DNA from: Methanobacterium spitsbergense
Lineage (GTDB): Archaea; Methanobacteriota; Methanobacteria; Methanobacteriales; Methanobacteriaceae
NCBI RefSeq assembly: GCF_019931065.1
Contig: NZ_JAIOUQ010000007.1
Coordinates: 245,623-309,622, forward strand
Direction: 5' to 3'
DNA: 64,000 nt
Positions 39,253 to 49,750 of the stretch are shown one piece after another. Numbering within the stretch: the first letter of the stretch is position 1; every line of letters begins with the position of its first letter. The position numbers and the translations under genes were made by a program. The notes beneath the pieces were generated by a model that was not told the DNA's origin, did no database searches, and saw only the letters and a program-made list of their open reading frames with translations.

Positions 39253-40251
39253 ATGTTTATACCAACTATTCCAACACCAGAAGAGGTTCTGGACAAAAGT
39301 TTTAGCAGGGCTAAGAAGGCTGCTAATAAAGTCAGAAGTTCAAAAATTCCTCGTCATCAAAAATCAAAGAAGACAGAAGAGGCAAGGATCAAAACTGCTT
39401 GTCAAGTAACTGAAGAAACATTCAATAGCATACTTGAAAAGATTCCTAAGATCTCAACCTTGAATATGTTTTACCAGGACTACATAGATGTTGTGGTAGG
39501 GGTTGATCAATTTAAAAAATCCCTTGGGGCTCTTAAATGGGCAGTAGATTTAATATCAAAATTTGAAAATCAATATGTTTTCAAAATACGCAGATCAAGC
39601 TCGGAAGATGCTTCAAAGGTTAGGAAAGAAGCATTTGGAAGATTAGCATCGGTTGTATATCGTATTGAGGATGAACTAAATTTTCTGGATTTTGCAAAGC
39701 AGAAGTTAAGGAACATGCCAACTATTGATTTCAAGGCAACAACCGCGGTTATTGCAGGATTCCCTAATGTGGGAAAATCAACTCTACTTCGCCAGTTAAC
39801 TACAGCAGAGCCAAAAGTAGCTGATTATCCATTCACAACTACAGGGATTCAAATTGGTCATCTTGAACATAAATGGACACATTTTCAGTTCATAGACACA
39901 CCAGGACTTCTTGATAGACCAGTACAGGATATGAACGAAATAGAATTAAATGCAATGGTTGCACTTGAACATCTTGCAGATATTGTTTTTTACATATTCG
40001 ATGCATCTGAAACATCAGGATATCCATTAGAAAGTCAATTAAACCTTTACAATGAAATAAAACATGTTTTCAAAACTCCAATTCAATGTATTTTTAACAA
40101 AATGGACCTTGTAGAAAATATTGAATATGTAAATGGTTACATTAACCAATTGGAAAGTCCTCTTATGCTCTCAGCATCCGAGGGGATTGGTGTTACTGAA
40201 ATAATAGCTAAAATGGAGGAATTTGACAATGAAAAGAAGAAACGCAGCTGA
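39253..40251 (+). CDS. NOG1-family GTPase
   Basis: The 332-residue protein is archaeal NOG1, needed for large ribosomal subunit assembly. It has an N-terminal helical domain, then the G1 motif [10 protein letters not shown]3 DTPG and the guanine-specific NKMD. Length is normal. The gene overlaps the small heat-shock gene by 23 bases, so translation is probably coupled. Confidence 0.92.
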   Translation: MFIPTIPTPEEVLDKSFSRAKKAANKVRSSKIPRHQKSKKTEEARIKTACQVTEETFNSILEKIPKISTLNMFYQDYIDVVVGVDQFKKSLGALKWAVDLISKFENQYVFKIRRSSSEDASKVRKEAFGRLASVVYRIEDELNFLDFAKQKLRNMPTIDFKATTAVIAGFPNVGKSTLLRQLTTAEPKVADYPFTTTGIQIGHLEHKWTHFQFIDTPGLLDRPVQDMNEIELNAMVALEHLADIVFYIFDASETSGYPLESQLNLYNEIKHVFKTPIQCIFNKMDLVENIEYVNGYINQLESPLMLSASEGIGVTEIIAKMEEFDNEKKKRS

Positions 40252-40660
40252 AGAAATGTTTAAAGATGTTATTTATACAATTAAAGAAAAACAAAACGAT
40301 TTAGGGCGAACACTCAATGAATATACATCAAATTCGCCTCTAAAGCCCAATATGGATATTGTTGAAGATGAAGAACAGTTAACTGTCATGACAGACTTAC
40401 CTGGTTTTAAAAGACAAGACATTACAATAGACATAACAGAGGATACAATTGAAATTACAGCTCAGTTCGATGGAGATACTGAAGCTGAAGGAAAAAATTT
40501 CCTGAAAAAGGAAAGAAATCATGGGAAAGTAAATAGAATTATAAATCTTCCCGTAAAAGTAAGAAGCACAGAATCATCAGCTAAATTAGAAAATGGCGTT
40601 CTAACTGTTATTTTACCTAAATTAGAAAAGAAAGAAACATTTGAAGTCAAAGTTGATTGA
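40229..40660 (+). CDS. Hsp20 small heat-shock protein
   Basis: The 143-residue protein has an alpha-crystallin domain: [19 protein letters not shown], the [13 protein letters not shown] strand with the C-terminal conserved region. It keeps unfolded proteins soluble. The start at 40229 lies inside the NOG1 coding end, with GAGG nearby; an upstream TTG would add two residues. Confidence 0.9.
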   Translation: MKRRNAAEEMFKDVIYTIKEKQNDLGRTLNEYTSNSPLKPNMDIVEDEEQLTVMTDLPGFKRQDITIDITEDTIEITAQFDGDTEAEGKNFLKKERNHGKVNRIINLPVKVRSTESSAKLENGVLTVILPKLEKKETFEVKVD

Positions 40661-40758
40661 GCTTCAAAGAATTAAGATTTTTAATATTAAGAAATATTAT
40701 ACCCAATTCAATTTTAGTATTCCATTCCCTTTTAATATTTAATTAAACAATATGAAAA

Positions 40759-41763
40759 TTAGTATCTTACTTTCCCTATGTGCCTTGTACTTCCTGGATC
40801 TTCTCCATTGTAGTGGGACAAATAGTAAATAAACCATTCAATCGGAATTATCAGTATGAATGGTGCTAGGAGGGGATGTATGTTGGAATAATCGTTCATA
40901 TTGAATGTGATAGTTTTTGCACCTATTTCATTTGAAAATTCTATGGATTTACTGGTTAGCTCATCACCAGGGAAACCTGCATCTAAAAATATTATTGGAA
41001 CATTTTTCTCTGCCCTTTCTATTAAACCATGTCTAAACTCTCCTGAGTAAAGTGGACAGGCATGTTTTAGTGCTCCCTCCATTAACATGGTCATTGCAAC
41101 CTTGTAGGCCAAACCAAAGTTTGGACCACTACCCATACAATAAAAGATATCTTCATCTTTATATTTTTTGGCTAAAATTCTATTTTCTTCCTCTGTACTC
41201 TTGATCAATTCTTCTATAATGGATGGAATTTGTTTTAGATCGTTTAAAATCTTTTCAGCTTCCGCTGATCCTTCAATTGAAAACAGAATTTCATATAGGC
41301 ATAGAAGTTGTGTCATATAGGTTTTTGTACCTAATATTGCGGTTTCTCTTCCACAACGAGTCAGTACTGAATCATCAGATTCTTTATTCATACTGCTTTC
41401 AGGTTCGTTTGTAATTGAAATAGTATAAATACCATTTTCTTGCGCTTTCCTGAGTGCTGCTAAAGTATCTGCAGTTTCACCTGATTGTGATGTTAATATT
41501 AGTACTGAATTTGATTTTTGAAGGTTTTTATGATGCACAAATTCATAGCCAGTATGAACTTCAATATTCATGTCTGATAAAAAACCAATTGCATCCCTAG
41601 CAGAGTAACAAGTGGAAAGTGAACTCCCGCAACCAACCAAATAAATTCTATCCATTCCATTTATTTTCTCTGCAATCTCTTTCATATGAGATTCTTCTTC
41701 ATTTAAAGTCTTTTTCAGTGATTTAGGCTGTTCTAAAACTTCATTGTACATATCATACTTCAT
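40759..41763 (-). CDS. SIS domain isomerase, GlmS-like without glutaminase
   Basis: The 334-residue protein is the isomerase half of glucosamine-6-phosphate synthase: [49 protein letters not shown], and a second SIS domain around [20 protein letters not shown]. The glutaminase N-terminal domain is absent, so it should act as a sugar-phosphate isomerase or deglycase, or with a separate amide donor. It follows the ThiN-HIT gene in the same operon; the genes are nearly adjacent. The start at 41763 follows GAGGGATGAATAT; the longer frame would overlap the upstream gene. Confidence 0.8.
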   Translation of the reverse strand: MKYDMYNEVLEQPKSLKKTLNEEESHMKEIAEKINGMDRIYLVGCGSSLSTCYSARDAIGFLSDMNIEVHTGYEFVHHKNLQKSNSVLILTSQSGETADTLAALRKAQENGIYTISITNEPESSMNKESDDSVLTRCGRETAILGTKTYMTQLLCLYEILFSIEGSAEAEKILNDLKQIPSIIEELIKSTEEENRILAKKYKDEDIFYCMGSGPNFGLAYKVAMTMLMEGALKHACPLYSGEFRHGLIERAEKNVPIIFLDAGFPGDELTSKSIEFSNEIGAKTITFNMNDYSNIHPLLAPFILIIPIEWFIYYLSHYNGEDPGSTRHIGKVRY

Positions 41764-41767
41764 ATAT

Positions 41768-42865
41768 TCATCCCTCAAAAATATCAAGCTTTTCAGTGAA
41801 TTTCTTATAGGTAACATTAATATCTTCATCAATTACCCTAGTATCTGCAGTTGTCTCCATGAAACCAGATTCAACTTTAAATCTTGGTACTATGTGAACG
41901 TGGAGATGTTCTATACTTGCTCCTGCAGTTTTTCCAAGGTTTAATCCAACATTGATTCCGTCGGGTTTAATAACCTGCCTGATAAGTGATATTGATCTTT
42001 GAACAAGACAGAACAATTTTTCCAATTCTTCTGAATTCAGTTCATTTAAGTCTGTAAAGTGCTTAACAGGTACAACCTCTAGATGGCCTCTACTGTATGG
42101 AAATATATTCATTAGAACCATATTTTCTTTATCATTGTATAAGACCATTTCTTTTATATCTGGATTGCCCTCTGCTATTGCACAAAATACACAAGGTACA
42201 TCATGTTTTTTATACTTCCAGGATTTTCTTGATGGGGCAAAAATAACATCATGACAGTTATTAAGTGATTCTTCAATCTTTTCAGTTGATTTAACAACTT
42301 CATTTTTACGGATTTCAAATAATTTTGCAATACAAACTGCCATCTCCGCAACTTCGCAAGCATCTGAACCTATTAGACATATCATTGGTTCCTTTCCCCA
42401 AGCACCCTTATGATATATCACATCTGGAACTGTTCCTGATTTTTCGATTGCAGTTTCAACTCCCCATGGAATTGTACTGCCTTCAATTTCTTTAACTTTA
42501 GCAGGTTCTTGAGTCCGGTTATAGGATGATACTTCCAATCCAAGTTTTCTGCATATATCAAGTATCATTGGGTTGTACTTCAAGTTTATTGCACTTCTCT
42601 TGGATGGGTCGTGTTTAATGATAGTAAGTACTAATCTAGCCATATGGGACGAACTCATAAAATCAGGAGGCATTACAGCTTTAGGCATACCATTAACAAT
42701 TGTAATCCTTCCGGGAATGCCTACGACTTGGTCAATTGTTTTAGCATCCTCAATTGCCATTACTATATTGCTGCGAACCTCCGGAATTAGTTCAGCAAAT
42801 TCTGAAGAGTTTTCCAGTATTTTAACGGCCTTTTGAACCTTATCTTTCTCCATGATATCTTCCAT
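41768..42865 (-). CDS. ThiN-HIT fusion protein
   Basis: The 365-residue protein joins two known domains. Residues about 10-180 match ThiN, the thiamine-phosphate synthase type domain: [44 protein letters not shown] and [19 protein letters not shown]. Residues about 215-365 are a HIT domain with the catalytic HLHVHIVPR motif, a zinc-like CVFCAI start and [13 protein letters not shown]. ThiN usually ends ThiD fusions or joins an HTH in ThiR regulators. Fusion to a HIT nucleotide hydrolase is unusual. It could act on thiamine phosphate nucleotides, but this is only an inference. The start is ambiguous: an ATG four codons later (42853) also has a suitable GGAAG before it. Confidence 0.8.
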   Translation of the reverse strand: MEDIMEKDKVQKAVKILENSSEFAELIPEVRSNIVMAIEDAKTIDQVVGIPGRITIVNGMPKAVMPPDFMSSSHMARLVLTIIKHDPSKRSAINLKYNPMILDICRKLGLEVSSYNRTQEPAKVKEIEGSTIPWGVETAIEKSGTVPDVIYHKGAWGKEPMICLIGSDACEVAEMAVCIAKLFEIRKNEVVKSTEKIEESLNNCHDVIFAPSRKSWKYKKHDVPCVFCAIAEGNPDIKEMVLYNDKENMVLMNIFPYSRGHLEVVPVKHFTDLNELNSEELEKLFCLVQRSISLIRQVIKPDGINVGLNLGKTAGASIEHLHVHIVPRFKVESGFMETTADTRVIDEDINVTYKKFTEKLDIFEG

Positions 42866-43098
42866 AGCACAATATCTTCACATGATCAGATATAAGATAT
42901 TGGTTTTTTGTGGTTATATTAAAAATAATTTTTTTGAAATTATCTTAGAATAAATGTCATATTATTATTCTTGCACCAAAAGACATGTAACAGGATTGGA
43001 AACATACATTTTATAATTGAAAATTCCAGAAACAGCATATTAACTCTATAACAACATGATATTATCTTTAATAGATTTAATAATGATGCTTGTTTAAA

Positions 43099-43542
43099 TT
43101 AACATTCTTTAAAAATGTTTTCATCAAATTCCATTCCTTTAATTTTCTTTATTATTTTACAAGTACTATCGAGTTGTCCTTTTTTATATCCTTCAATCTT
43201 TACAACTTCAGTATGTATCCCTCTATCTGTTAGTTCTTTTTTTAGATTGGTTATATCATAGTTCTGATCTGAACCTATAGTAATTATATCAGGTTTAATT
43301 TCTTTCACAATCTTGAACATATCATTTTCATTTCCAAGATAGGCTTCATTAACAAATTTTATCATTTTAACAACTTCTAATCTCTGTTTTTCATCAACTA
43401 CTGGTACTCTTTTCTTTGATCTTACAGTTGAATCCCTTGCAACTACTACCACAAGTTTGGAATCTTTCCCTCCAACTTTTTTTGATTCTTCAAGGTAATA
43501 TCCATGACCTGGATGTATTATGTCAAATGTTCCTGTTGCCAT
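43099..43542 (-). CDS. ribL: FAD synthase (archaeal RibL type)
   Basis: The 147-residue protein is a cytidylyltransferase-like enzyme: [20 protein letters not shown] (the HxGH motif), [11 protein letters not shown] and a conserved C-terminal end. It matches archaeal RibL, which adenylates FMN to FAD. The ATG at 43542 may not be the true start. Ribosome-binding AGGGGTG lies four codons further upstream, next to an in-frame ATT at 43552-43554, so an extended start ([11 protein letters not shown]) is possible. Confidence 0.88.
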   Translation of the reverse strand: MATGTFDIIHPGHGYYLEESKKVGGKDSKLVVVVARDSTVRSKKRVPVVDEKQRLEVVKMIKFVNEAYLGNENDMFKIVKEIKPDIITIGSDQNYDITNLKKELTDRGIHTEVVKIEGYKKGQLDSTCKIIKKIKGMEFDENIFKEC

Positions 43543-43864
43543 AACTATTTTAATGTTTACACCCCTATTAAATTCTATTTTAGTGAATAAATGAAAAATT
43601 AATCTTTCAACATATTTAAGTTAATTTTTTATATTGTTCATGTATTTATACTTGTCAAGACAATAAAAACTATCTCGTGCATATGTACATTAATGGTATT
43701 ATTATTTTAATAAGATTCTATAAAATCTTAATTCTCTAAAATAATATTAATCTCCTATCAGTATTCCATTATCTAAAACAAGGAATAAAGAAATAAATTA
43801 TTAACAGGATTATATCAAATAAATAATTAGAATATTTTTCATTTATCCGAATGTGGTAACAGTT
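43543..43864. other. Intergenic region between ribL and the flippase
   Basis: This divergent gap of about 320 bases is AT-rich with no coding frame of note. It holds the ribosome-binding site and possible ATT start of ribL (43552-43566). No other regulatory feature is clear. Confidence 0.5.
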
Positions 43865-45424
43865 ATGAGTTCAAAAATAGCCCAAGGAAGTATTGTAATA
43901 CTAATGGGATCATTCCTATTCCGTATAGGGGGTTACATTTACAGATTTCTTATGGCTAATTTATTAGGGCCTGCAGGATATGGTATTCTTGGTCTTACAC
44001 TCCCATTTCAGGGTTTTTTAATAATAATTGCGGGAGCAGGACTTCCTCCTGCCATTGCCAAGCATGTGTCTGAATATTACGCAAAAAATGATACTGAAAT
44101 GGTTAAAGCAGTTATAAACATATCCACTAAGTTGATGATTGCACTTGGTCTCATCTTCAGTGTTATCATATTTTTTTTAGCTGAACCTCTTGCAATGGGA
44201 TTATTCGGCAAACCCGAAGCAATATTACCATTTCAGTTAATCGCTTTAATAACACCATTCAGTGTAATTGTAGGGGCGATAAGAGGAACATTCCAGGGAT
44301 TTTATCAGATGACAAATATACTGATAACAAGAGCATTTGAACTTATTTTCATGGTCATATTTGCAGTGGGATTGGTTTTTGCAGGATTTTATGTTGCAGG
44401 TGCAGTTATAGGTACTGCAGTGGGATTTATGGCAGCATTAGCAGTTGCAGTTTATCTCTTCCAGAGAGATGTGCAAGGAAAAATATCCCAACCAAAAAAA
44501 TTACTTTCACGAGCATCAAAAACTTTGACTTTTAATGATGAGCTAAAAATAGCGAAAATGTTACTTTTCTTTTCAATACCTGTAGTTATAACGGGTTTAG
44601 CAGAACTGGCACTATATGATATGGGGACACTAGTTATTGGTCATTACATGGCCAGTGAATTTGTTGGATATTACAATGCAGCAAGTCCTGTTGCAAGATT
44701 GCCACTCATAATATCTATGGCAGTTGCTACTTCCGTACTTCCAGCAACAGCAGAAGCTATGAGTCTTAATAATACGGAACTTCTTAAAACATATGTTTTA
44801 CAATCTTACCGTTATGTATCATTATTTGTTGTACCACTCTGTATAGGAACAATTGTATTTGCTACGCCAATCATATCAATACTATTTGGACAGGCGTACA
44901 TACCGGGATCTGCCGCTCTCCAGATATTAGCGGCGGGAATGCTTTTTTTCACAATCTATACTGTTTCATCAAGCATTGCACAAGGATTAGGACATCCAAG
45001 ATTACCTATGTACGTACTGATAATTGGAACAACTATAGATATAATATTAAGCATAGTTCTCGTACCGCCATATGGAATTAATGGTGCTGCAATAGCCACA
45101 ACCATCACATCTCTATTTATTATGTCGACATTAGTATGGAAAACACTTCAACTAGCAAGAATCAGTTTACCTGTAATGGATTTTGCTAAAATTACCATAG
45201 CTTCCATAATCATGGGGATTGTTTTCATTCCATTTCCACAGACTAAATCATTCTTTTTCCTGGCTTTAATAATATCTCCATTCATATATTTCGGAGTTCT
45301 AGCAGTGATTGGAGGATTAAAATTAGAAGATGTAAGAATAATGCGCAAACTCGGTAATAAATTAGGGCCATTTTCGGGTATATATAAAAAATTAATAGGT
45401 ATTTTAGAAAGATTCGCTGTTTGA
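43865..45424 (+). CDS. MATE/Wzx-type polysaccharide flippase
   Basis: The 519-residue protein has about fourteen hydrophobic helices and matches the oligosaccharide-flippase superfamily (polysaccharide-transport MurJ/Wzx-like). The start SKIAQGSIVILMGSFLFRIGG and GPAGYGILGLTLPFQGF are typical. It likely moves a lipid-linked glycan or wall precursor across the membrane. Its 3' end overlaps the Mur ligase gene, which reads in the opposite direction, by 21 bases. Context with that ligase hints at pseudomurein or surface-glycan assembly. The start is taken at ATG 43865; an upstream GTG is possible. Confidence 0.85.
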   Translation: MSSKIAQGSIVILMGSFLFRIGGYIYRFLMANLLGPAGYGILGLTLPFQGFLIIIAGAGLPPAIAKHVSEYYAKNDTEMVKAVINISTKLMIALGLIFSVIIFFLAEPLAMGLFGKPEAILPFQLIALITPFSVIVGAIRGTFQGFYQMTNILITRAFELIFMVIFAVGLVFAGFYVAGAVIGTAVGFMAALAVAVYLFQRDVQGKISQPKKLLSRASKTLTFNDELKIAKMLLFFSIPVVITGLAELALYDMGTLVIGHYMASEFVGYYNAASPVARLPLIISMAVATSVLPATAEAMSLNNTELLKTYVLQSYRYVSLFVVPLCIGTIVFATPIISILFGQAYIPGSAALQILAAGMLFFTIYTVSSSIAQGLGHPRLPMYVLIIGTTIDIILSIVLVPPYGINGAAIATTITSLFIMSTLVWKTLQLARISLPVMDFAKITIASIIMGIVFIPFPQTKSFFFLALIISPFIYFGVLAVIGGLKLEDVRIMRKLGNKLGPFSGIYKKLIGILERFAV

Positions 45425-46843
45425 TTTAAGTTCAGATTTAAGTTCAGCCCACATATAATGCTCGGGACCACAACCTGTTACAATCATATACTTGTATTGA
45501 GATTTGTAGATTATTTCAATTATTTTCTCTCTTCTTTTGGGCATATATTCATATGCTAAAGGATAAAACTCAGCATCAAGTACTTTGCTGATTTTGTCAT
45601 AATATTCCCTAGCTGCTTCAATAGAACTTCTACCTGGAACAACATAAACCATTTTAGGTTTTGCTGAGATCAATGCATCCAAATGATCTTCAAAGATATC
45701 ATCTTCTCCAGTATCAGGAGTGGTATAAATAAATCCAAGATCACCTTTAACATAGTCTTCCATAAATTGGACATTTGCCTTCAGTGCATCTCCATTATCT
45801 CCTTGACCCATTCCTACAAGTTTATCCTCTATTTTCATTATTTCAAACCTTCCCGGAGGTAAAATGGATAAATCAAGTGATTTTGATACTTTTTTAACTG
45901 TATTTTCAACATTTTCAGGTGTTGGTGTAAACGATGCGTAGGTAGTAACTGCACATAATAAATTGTAGAGATTGTAAAGCCCAAAAGCAGGAGTTTTTAT
46001 AGTTAAGTTGAGAGGAACAGTCTCATCGGTTGGGTAATTGAATACATTACCTTCAATTTTTACAGTCCATTGATCAAAATCTTTTGAAAGTTCAGTTAGC
46101 ATCATATCTGGTTTGGGTCTCTCAAAACCACAACTGCACCTGAATACTCCTCTGTGATTTGAATATTTAATGGTATAATTAAGGACTTCTCCACATAATG
46201 GGCAATAAATATCAGTATTTGAAGATTCATCATTCATGTTAATTTCCAGACCATAATATGTCACATGAGTATCTGCTTCTTTTCTTTTCCCAATATAAGC
46301 AGTTCTTGGATCATCAGCGTTACATATAACAATTCCCCTTTTCATAGGTGCACTTAAAAGTTCTTTAGCTTTTAAATAACTATTGAAAGGATTTGAAACC
46401 CCGGCTACGAAGGAATGTTCCCTTGAAACATTGGTGTAAACAACCCCTATAGGTTGCACTAGCTTACATACCTCATCTGGAATAGCATGCATAATATCGC
46501 GTATACCGTACTCAAAAACACCCAAATCAATATTATCGCTAAGTAATCCTGTTGCAATAGCATTTAAAGTGTTACTATCATAATTATAAGATATTGATGT
46601 ATCATTTGCTAAAAATAAACTAATTAACTTAGTAGTGGTAGTTTTTCCATTAGTGCCAGTTATTATGATACTTCCAATGCGTGGCTGCTTGGCTAACTCT
46701 CTTAAACAATCATCTGATCCTATGTTTAAGAATAGATAACCTGGAAAGCTTTTTCCCATACCTTTACCTAATTTAACTACGTTCTTTGCAAATTTTCCCG
46801 ATATTCTGGCGGTTTTACATCTAATTTTTCCATATAGTCCCAT
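45404..46843 (-). CDS. Mur ligase family protein (MurT-like, with zinc ribbon)
   Basis: The 479-residue protein is a Mur ligase with P-loop GTNGKTTTTK (residues 63-72) and a central zinc ribbon (C214, C217, C236, C238). The C-terminal GPEHYMWAEL segment completes it. It resembles bacterial MurT, which works with GatD to amidate lipid II; no GatD-like gene lies adjacent. In Methanobacteriales such ligases are candidates for pseudomurein peptide synthesis. It partly overlaps the flippase gene. The precise substrate is unknown. Confidence 0.85.
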   Translation of the reverse strand: MGLYGKIRCKTARISGKFAKNVVKLGKGMGKSFPGYLFLNIGSDDCLRELAKQPRIGSIIITGTNGKTTTTKLISLFLANDTSISYNYDSNTLNAIATGLLSDNIDLGVFEYGIRDIMHAIPDEVCKLVQPIGVVYTNVSREHSFVAGVSNPFNSYLKAKELLSAPMKRGIVICNADDPRTAYIGKRKEADTHVTYYGLEINMNDESSNTDIYCPLCGEVLNYTIKYSNHRGVFRCSCGFERPKPDMMLTELSKDFDQWTVKIEGNVFNYPTDETVPLNLTIKTPAFGLYNLYNLLCAVTTYASFTPTPENVENTVKKVSKSLDLSILPPGRFEIMKIEDKLVGMGQGDNGDALKANVQFMEDYVKGDLGFIYTTPDTGEDDIFEDHLDALISAKPKMVYVVPGRSSIEAAREYYDKISKVLDAEFYPLAYEYMPKRREKIIEIIYKSQYKYMIVTGCGPEHYMWAELKSELKSNSESF

Positions 46844-47153
46844 GATCTGTAACGTGTGATTAAGAGGTATTTAAACTCTTCTAAATACTACTTAAAAAAC
46901 CCAAAATATTTCTAGTACAAAAAATAAAGAAACAAATGCATGATAATTCTTAAAGGGATAGGTTCGAGTCCTTATATAGGGGTAGGCCAAGTTAAAACTC
47001 TTGATAATTACGATTTTTGATAAATTGGTTGACTATGGAATATGTTCTATATCAACCAATCCGACAAATACTTAAGATGAGGAAGTTTGTTGATAGAAAA
47101 GAAAATGAAATTATTTTAAGAAATTCCAGTAAAATTCTCAACTAATAATCCTG
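46844..47153. other. Intergenic region with a tRNA-like fragment and a long hairpin
   Basis: This 310-base gap lies between the Mur ligase and hisA, both leftward. It holds a T-arm-like sequence GGTTCGAGTCC (46961-46971) and the strong hairpin at 47024-47060. No coding frame was seen. Confidence 0.5.
47024..47060. other. Hairpin with about 16 base pairs
   Basis: ATTGGTTGA (47024-47032) and TCAACCAAT (47052-47060) are perfect complements. Inside them TATGGAA pairs with TTCTATA (one G-U pair, one bulged C), leaving a four-base loop TATG. The symmetric stem could be an RNA structure, a terminator for hisA transcription or a leftover of an inverted repeat. Confidence 0.6.
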
Positions 47154-47876
47154 TTACAATATTTTTTGATATTTGAGGGCATCTATAAAATCTATTTTTC
47201 CTTTGTAAAGAGCAGAACCAATTACAACACCAAATGTTTTTGTTTTACTCAGATTTTCAATATCCATAAGAGATGTCACTCCTCCAGAGTAAATAACTGG
47301 AATATCAACAGCATTTAAAAGTTCTAAAAGTGGATCCATGTCAAATCCACTCATCATTCCTTCAACATCAACATTAGTGAAAAGTATGCCTCCAGCACCT
47401 TTTTTTTGGAGGGAAACACCGAGTTCAGATGCATTTTTTTCAGTTTTTTCCATCCATCCTTTGATAACAACCTTTGAATCCTTACTATCCAGTGCCACAA
47501 GGATTCTATTGCTTCCATATTTATTTGATAGCTCCTCTACTGTTTCGGGATTTTCGACTGCCATGGTGCCTAAAATAACCTTTTCAACACCAATATCTAA
47601 TAGATCCATAGCATCTTGAACTGTACGGATTCCTCCTCCTAGTTGAACAGGTATTGACACAGTATCAAGAATCTTTTCCACAACTTCCAAGTTTTTTGAT
47701 TTGTTTCCAAAGGCACCATCAAGATTAATAACGTGTAAGATCGATGCACCTTTATTTTCCCAGTCTTTTGCAACAATTTCTGGATTTTCAATGACCACTT
47801 GTTCGGTGCCTGGTATTCCCTGGACTAACTGCACACATTTACCGTTTTTTATATCCACAGCAGGTATTATAAACAT
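47154..47876 (-). CDS. hisA: HisA, phosphoribosylformimino-5-aminoimidazole carboxamide ribotide isomerase
   Basis: The 240-residue TIM-barrel protein isomerises the fourth intermediate of histidine synthesis. Landmarks are the N-terminal [18 protein letters not shown] with the catalytic Asp, [13 protein letters not shown] and the second phosphate-binding [14 protein letters not shown]. Length and motifs are complete. The gene stands alone. Confidence 0.95.
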   Translation of the reverse strand: MFIIPAVDIKNGKCVQLVQGIPGTEQVVIENPEIVAKDWENKGASILHVINLDGAFGNKSKNLEVVEKILDTVSIPVQLGGGIRTVQDAMDLLDIGVEKVILGTMAVENPETVEELSNKYGSNRILVALDSKDSKVVIKGWMEKTEKNASELGVSLQKKGAGGILFTNVDVEGMMSGFDMDPLLELLNAVDIPVIYSGGVTSLMDIENLSKTKTFGVVIGSALYKGKIDFIDALKYQKIL

Positions 47877-48047
47877 TGAGTATTCCTCCTAATGAATTTT
47901 TTCTAATTTTAAACCATATAAACAAGTTTTCTAATAACTCCTGGACTTTACAACATTCTTATAAAAGGTATATTCCCCATATTAAAAATCTATTCAATGA
48001 AAATTATCTTAAATAGGTAATATTACTTGACCGACGTTTATCTTAAT

Positions 48048-48268
48048 GTTGGAGAATACCCCATGTGTGAGGGTGGGGATGAATCCAACCACTACATATA
48101 AATAATAATTTAACAATAATTAATATTATCGTATGCGATAACCAAGCATACTACACTTAATCTAATCAGTACCGTAGGAACTACGGAAATTAAAGCTTCT
48201 CTGAAAAAAACCACATTAGTGGATTTAATGAAGGAAGAAACTCCTTCCGAAAGGGAGGGGTAGTTCAC
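48048..48268 (+). mobile_element. IS200/IS605-type relic with tnpB C-terminal fragment and end hairpins
   Basis: The left end forms a double stem: GTTGGA (48048-48053) pairs with TCCAAC (48084-48089), and CCCCA (48059-48063) pairs with TGGGG (48074-48078). From about 48150 a frame reads STVGTTEIKASLKKTTLVDL and then MKEETPSEREG, stopping at TAG 48261-48263, as in the C-termini of archaeal TnpB proteins. The right end has the hairpin CTCCTTCC-GAAA-GGGAGGGG followed by TAGTTCAC, the usual right end of these elements and the scaffold end of the TnpB guide RNA. The body of tnpB and any tnpA are missing. Confidence 0.7.
48150..48263 (+). pseudogene. tnpB C-terminal remnant
   Basis: Thirty-seven codons and the stop remain of a TnpB RNA-guided nuclease. 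The remnant includes TVGTTEIKAS and ends in PSEREG. All catalytic regions (RuvC acidic residues and the zinc finger) are missing, so no active protein can be made. Confidence 0.65.
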
Positions 48269-48408
48269 AAAAGAAGTTTATTAGCATTATTATAAAAATT
48301 AATTAAATATTAGTATTATATTATTTCAATAAAATTTTATACCTCATTGAATAAATTCTTTTATTAAACCTCTATAAAAATGAATTAAAATCCTAAAGTG
48401 GTCAAATT

Positions 48409-49599
48409 ATGATAAAAACTCCTGTAAAAGAATTAGAAAATCGTATGGAACGTTTTAGAACTCTTATGGATGAATTTAATCCTGAATGGGAAATAGCAGT
48501 TATATTTAGCAAAATAAACCTCTATTACTTTACAGGAACAATGCAGGAGGGTATGCTAATCATACCAAGGAATAAAGAGGCTACTTTTTGGGTTAGACGG
48601 AGCTATGAAAGAGCGCTTAATGAATCATTATTTCAAAAAATAGAGTCAATGAATAGTTTCCGAGATGCTGTTAAAAGTTTTCAAAATCTTCCAGATACTG
48701 TTCATCTGGAAACTGAAGTTGTTCCACTTGCATTTTACAAACGATTTCAGAAACATTTCCCATTCAACAATTTTAAACCTCTTGATAATGTTATTTCCAC
48801 AGTTAGGGCAATTAAAAGTGAATATGAATTAGCTTTTATGAGGAAAGCGGGTCAAATTCATCAACATGTATTGGAAGACATGGTGCCAGAGATGTTAAAG
48901 GAGAAAATGAGTGAAACAGATCTTGCTGCAGAGCTTTTTAGGGTAATGATTAACGAAGGACATCATGGTGTTACCCGTTTTGGTATGTTTGACACCGAAA
49001 TAGTTTTAGGTCAGATAGGTTTTGGTGAGAGTTCAATATATCCAAATTATTTTAATGGACCTGGTGGAAATTATGGGATGAGTCCAGCAGTTCCTGTCAT
49101 AGGATGTCGTGATAGGAAATTGAAAAGTGGAGATCTTGTATTTATTGACGTTGGATGTGGCGTAGAAGGCTACAATACAGATAAAACAATGACATACATG
49201 TATGGCCAACCATTGCCAAAATATGTTTTAGAGATCCATAGTAAATGCGTTTCTATTCAAAATGAAATTGCAGAATTGTTAAAACCAGGTGCTATACCTT
49301 CAGAAATTTACAATACAATAATAAATTCTCTTGAAAAGGACTTTCTCAAAAACTTCATGGGGTTTGGAAATCGTAGAGTAAATTTCCTAGGTCATGGAAT
49401 TGGATTATTAATAGATGAAACCCCTGTAATTGCAAATGGATTCAATGAACCTTTACAAGAAGGAATGGTATTGGCATTGGAACCTAAAAAGGGAATTAAA
49501 GATATTGGAATGGTTGGAATTGAAAACACATTCATAGTCACATCTAATGGTGGAGAATGTATTACAGGAAACAATCCGGGTTTAATTTCAGTTTTTTAG
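48409..49599 (+). CDS. M24 family peptidase (Xaa-Pro aminopeptidase-like)
   Basis: The 396-residue protein has a creatinase-like N-terminal domain and an M24 catalytic domain. Metal ligands are visible in [15 protein letters not shown] (two Asp), [10 protein letters not shown] (His), LALEPKKG (Glu) and VGIENTFIV (Glu). It probably cleaves N-terminal X-Pro bonds. The gene stands alone, followed by truA. Confidence 0.85.
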   Translation: MIKTPVKELENRMERFRTLMDEFNPEWEIAVIFSKINLYYFTGTMQEGMLIIPRNKEATFWVRRSYERALNESLFQKIESMNSFRDAVKSFQNLPDTVHLETEVVPLAFYKRFQKHFPFNNFKPLDNVISTVRAIKSEYELAFMRKAGQIHQHVLEDMVPEMLKEKMSETDLAAELFRVMINEGHHGVTRFGMFDTEIVLGQIGFGESSIYPNYFNGPGGNYGMSPAVPVIGCRDRKLKSGDLVFIDVGCGVEGYNTDKTMTYMYGQPLPKYVLEIHSKCVSIQNEIAELLKPGAIPSEIYNTIINSLEKDFLKNFMGFGNRRVNFLGHGIGLLIDETPVIANGFNEPLQEGMVLALEPKKGIKDIGMVGIENTFIVTSNGGECITGNNPGLISVF

Positions 49600-49750
49600 A
49601 TTAAATTAATAATTCACAAAATCTGTATTAAATATTCCAATTAATTAGATTTCCCTCTAATTTTTTTATATCTTTAAACAGGGACTTAATATCAACAACA
49701 TAAATAATCAAAAACAATAAAAATATTTGTTAGAAATTTGAGGTTATTCA

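Larger units (their letters stand above)
47877..48408. other. Divergent intergenic region with a mobile-element relic
   Basis: This 532-base gap separates hisA and the M24 peptidase gene. Its centre holds the tnpB-type relic (48048-48268). The rest is AT-rich and unremarkable. Confidence 0.6.

Noticed and set aside
46955..46990. Intact tRNA gene around GGTTCGAGTCC
   Set aside because: The T stem has mismatches and no acceptor, D or anticodon arm can be built; only a fragment is possible.
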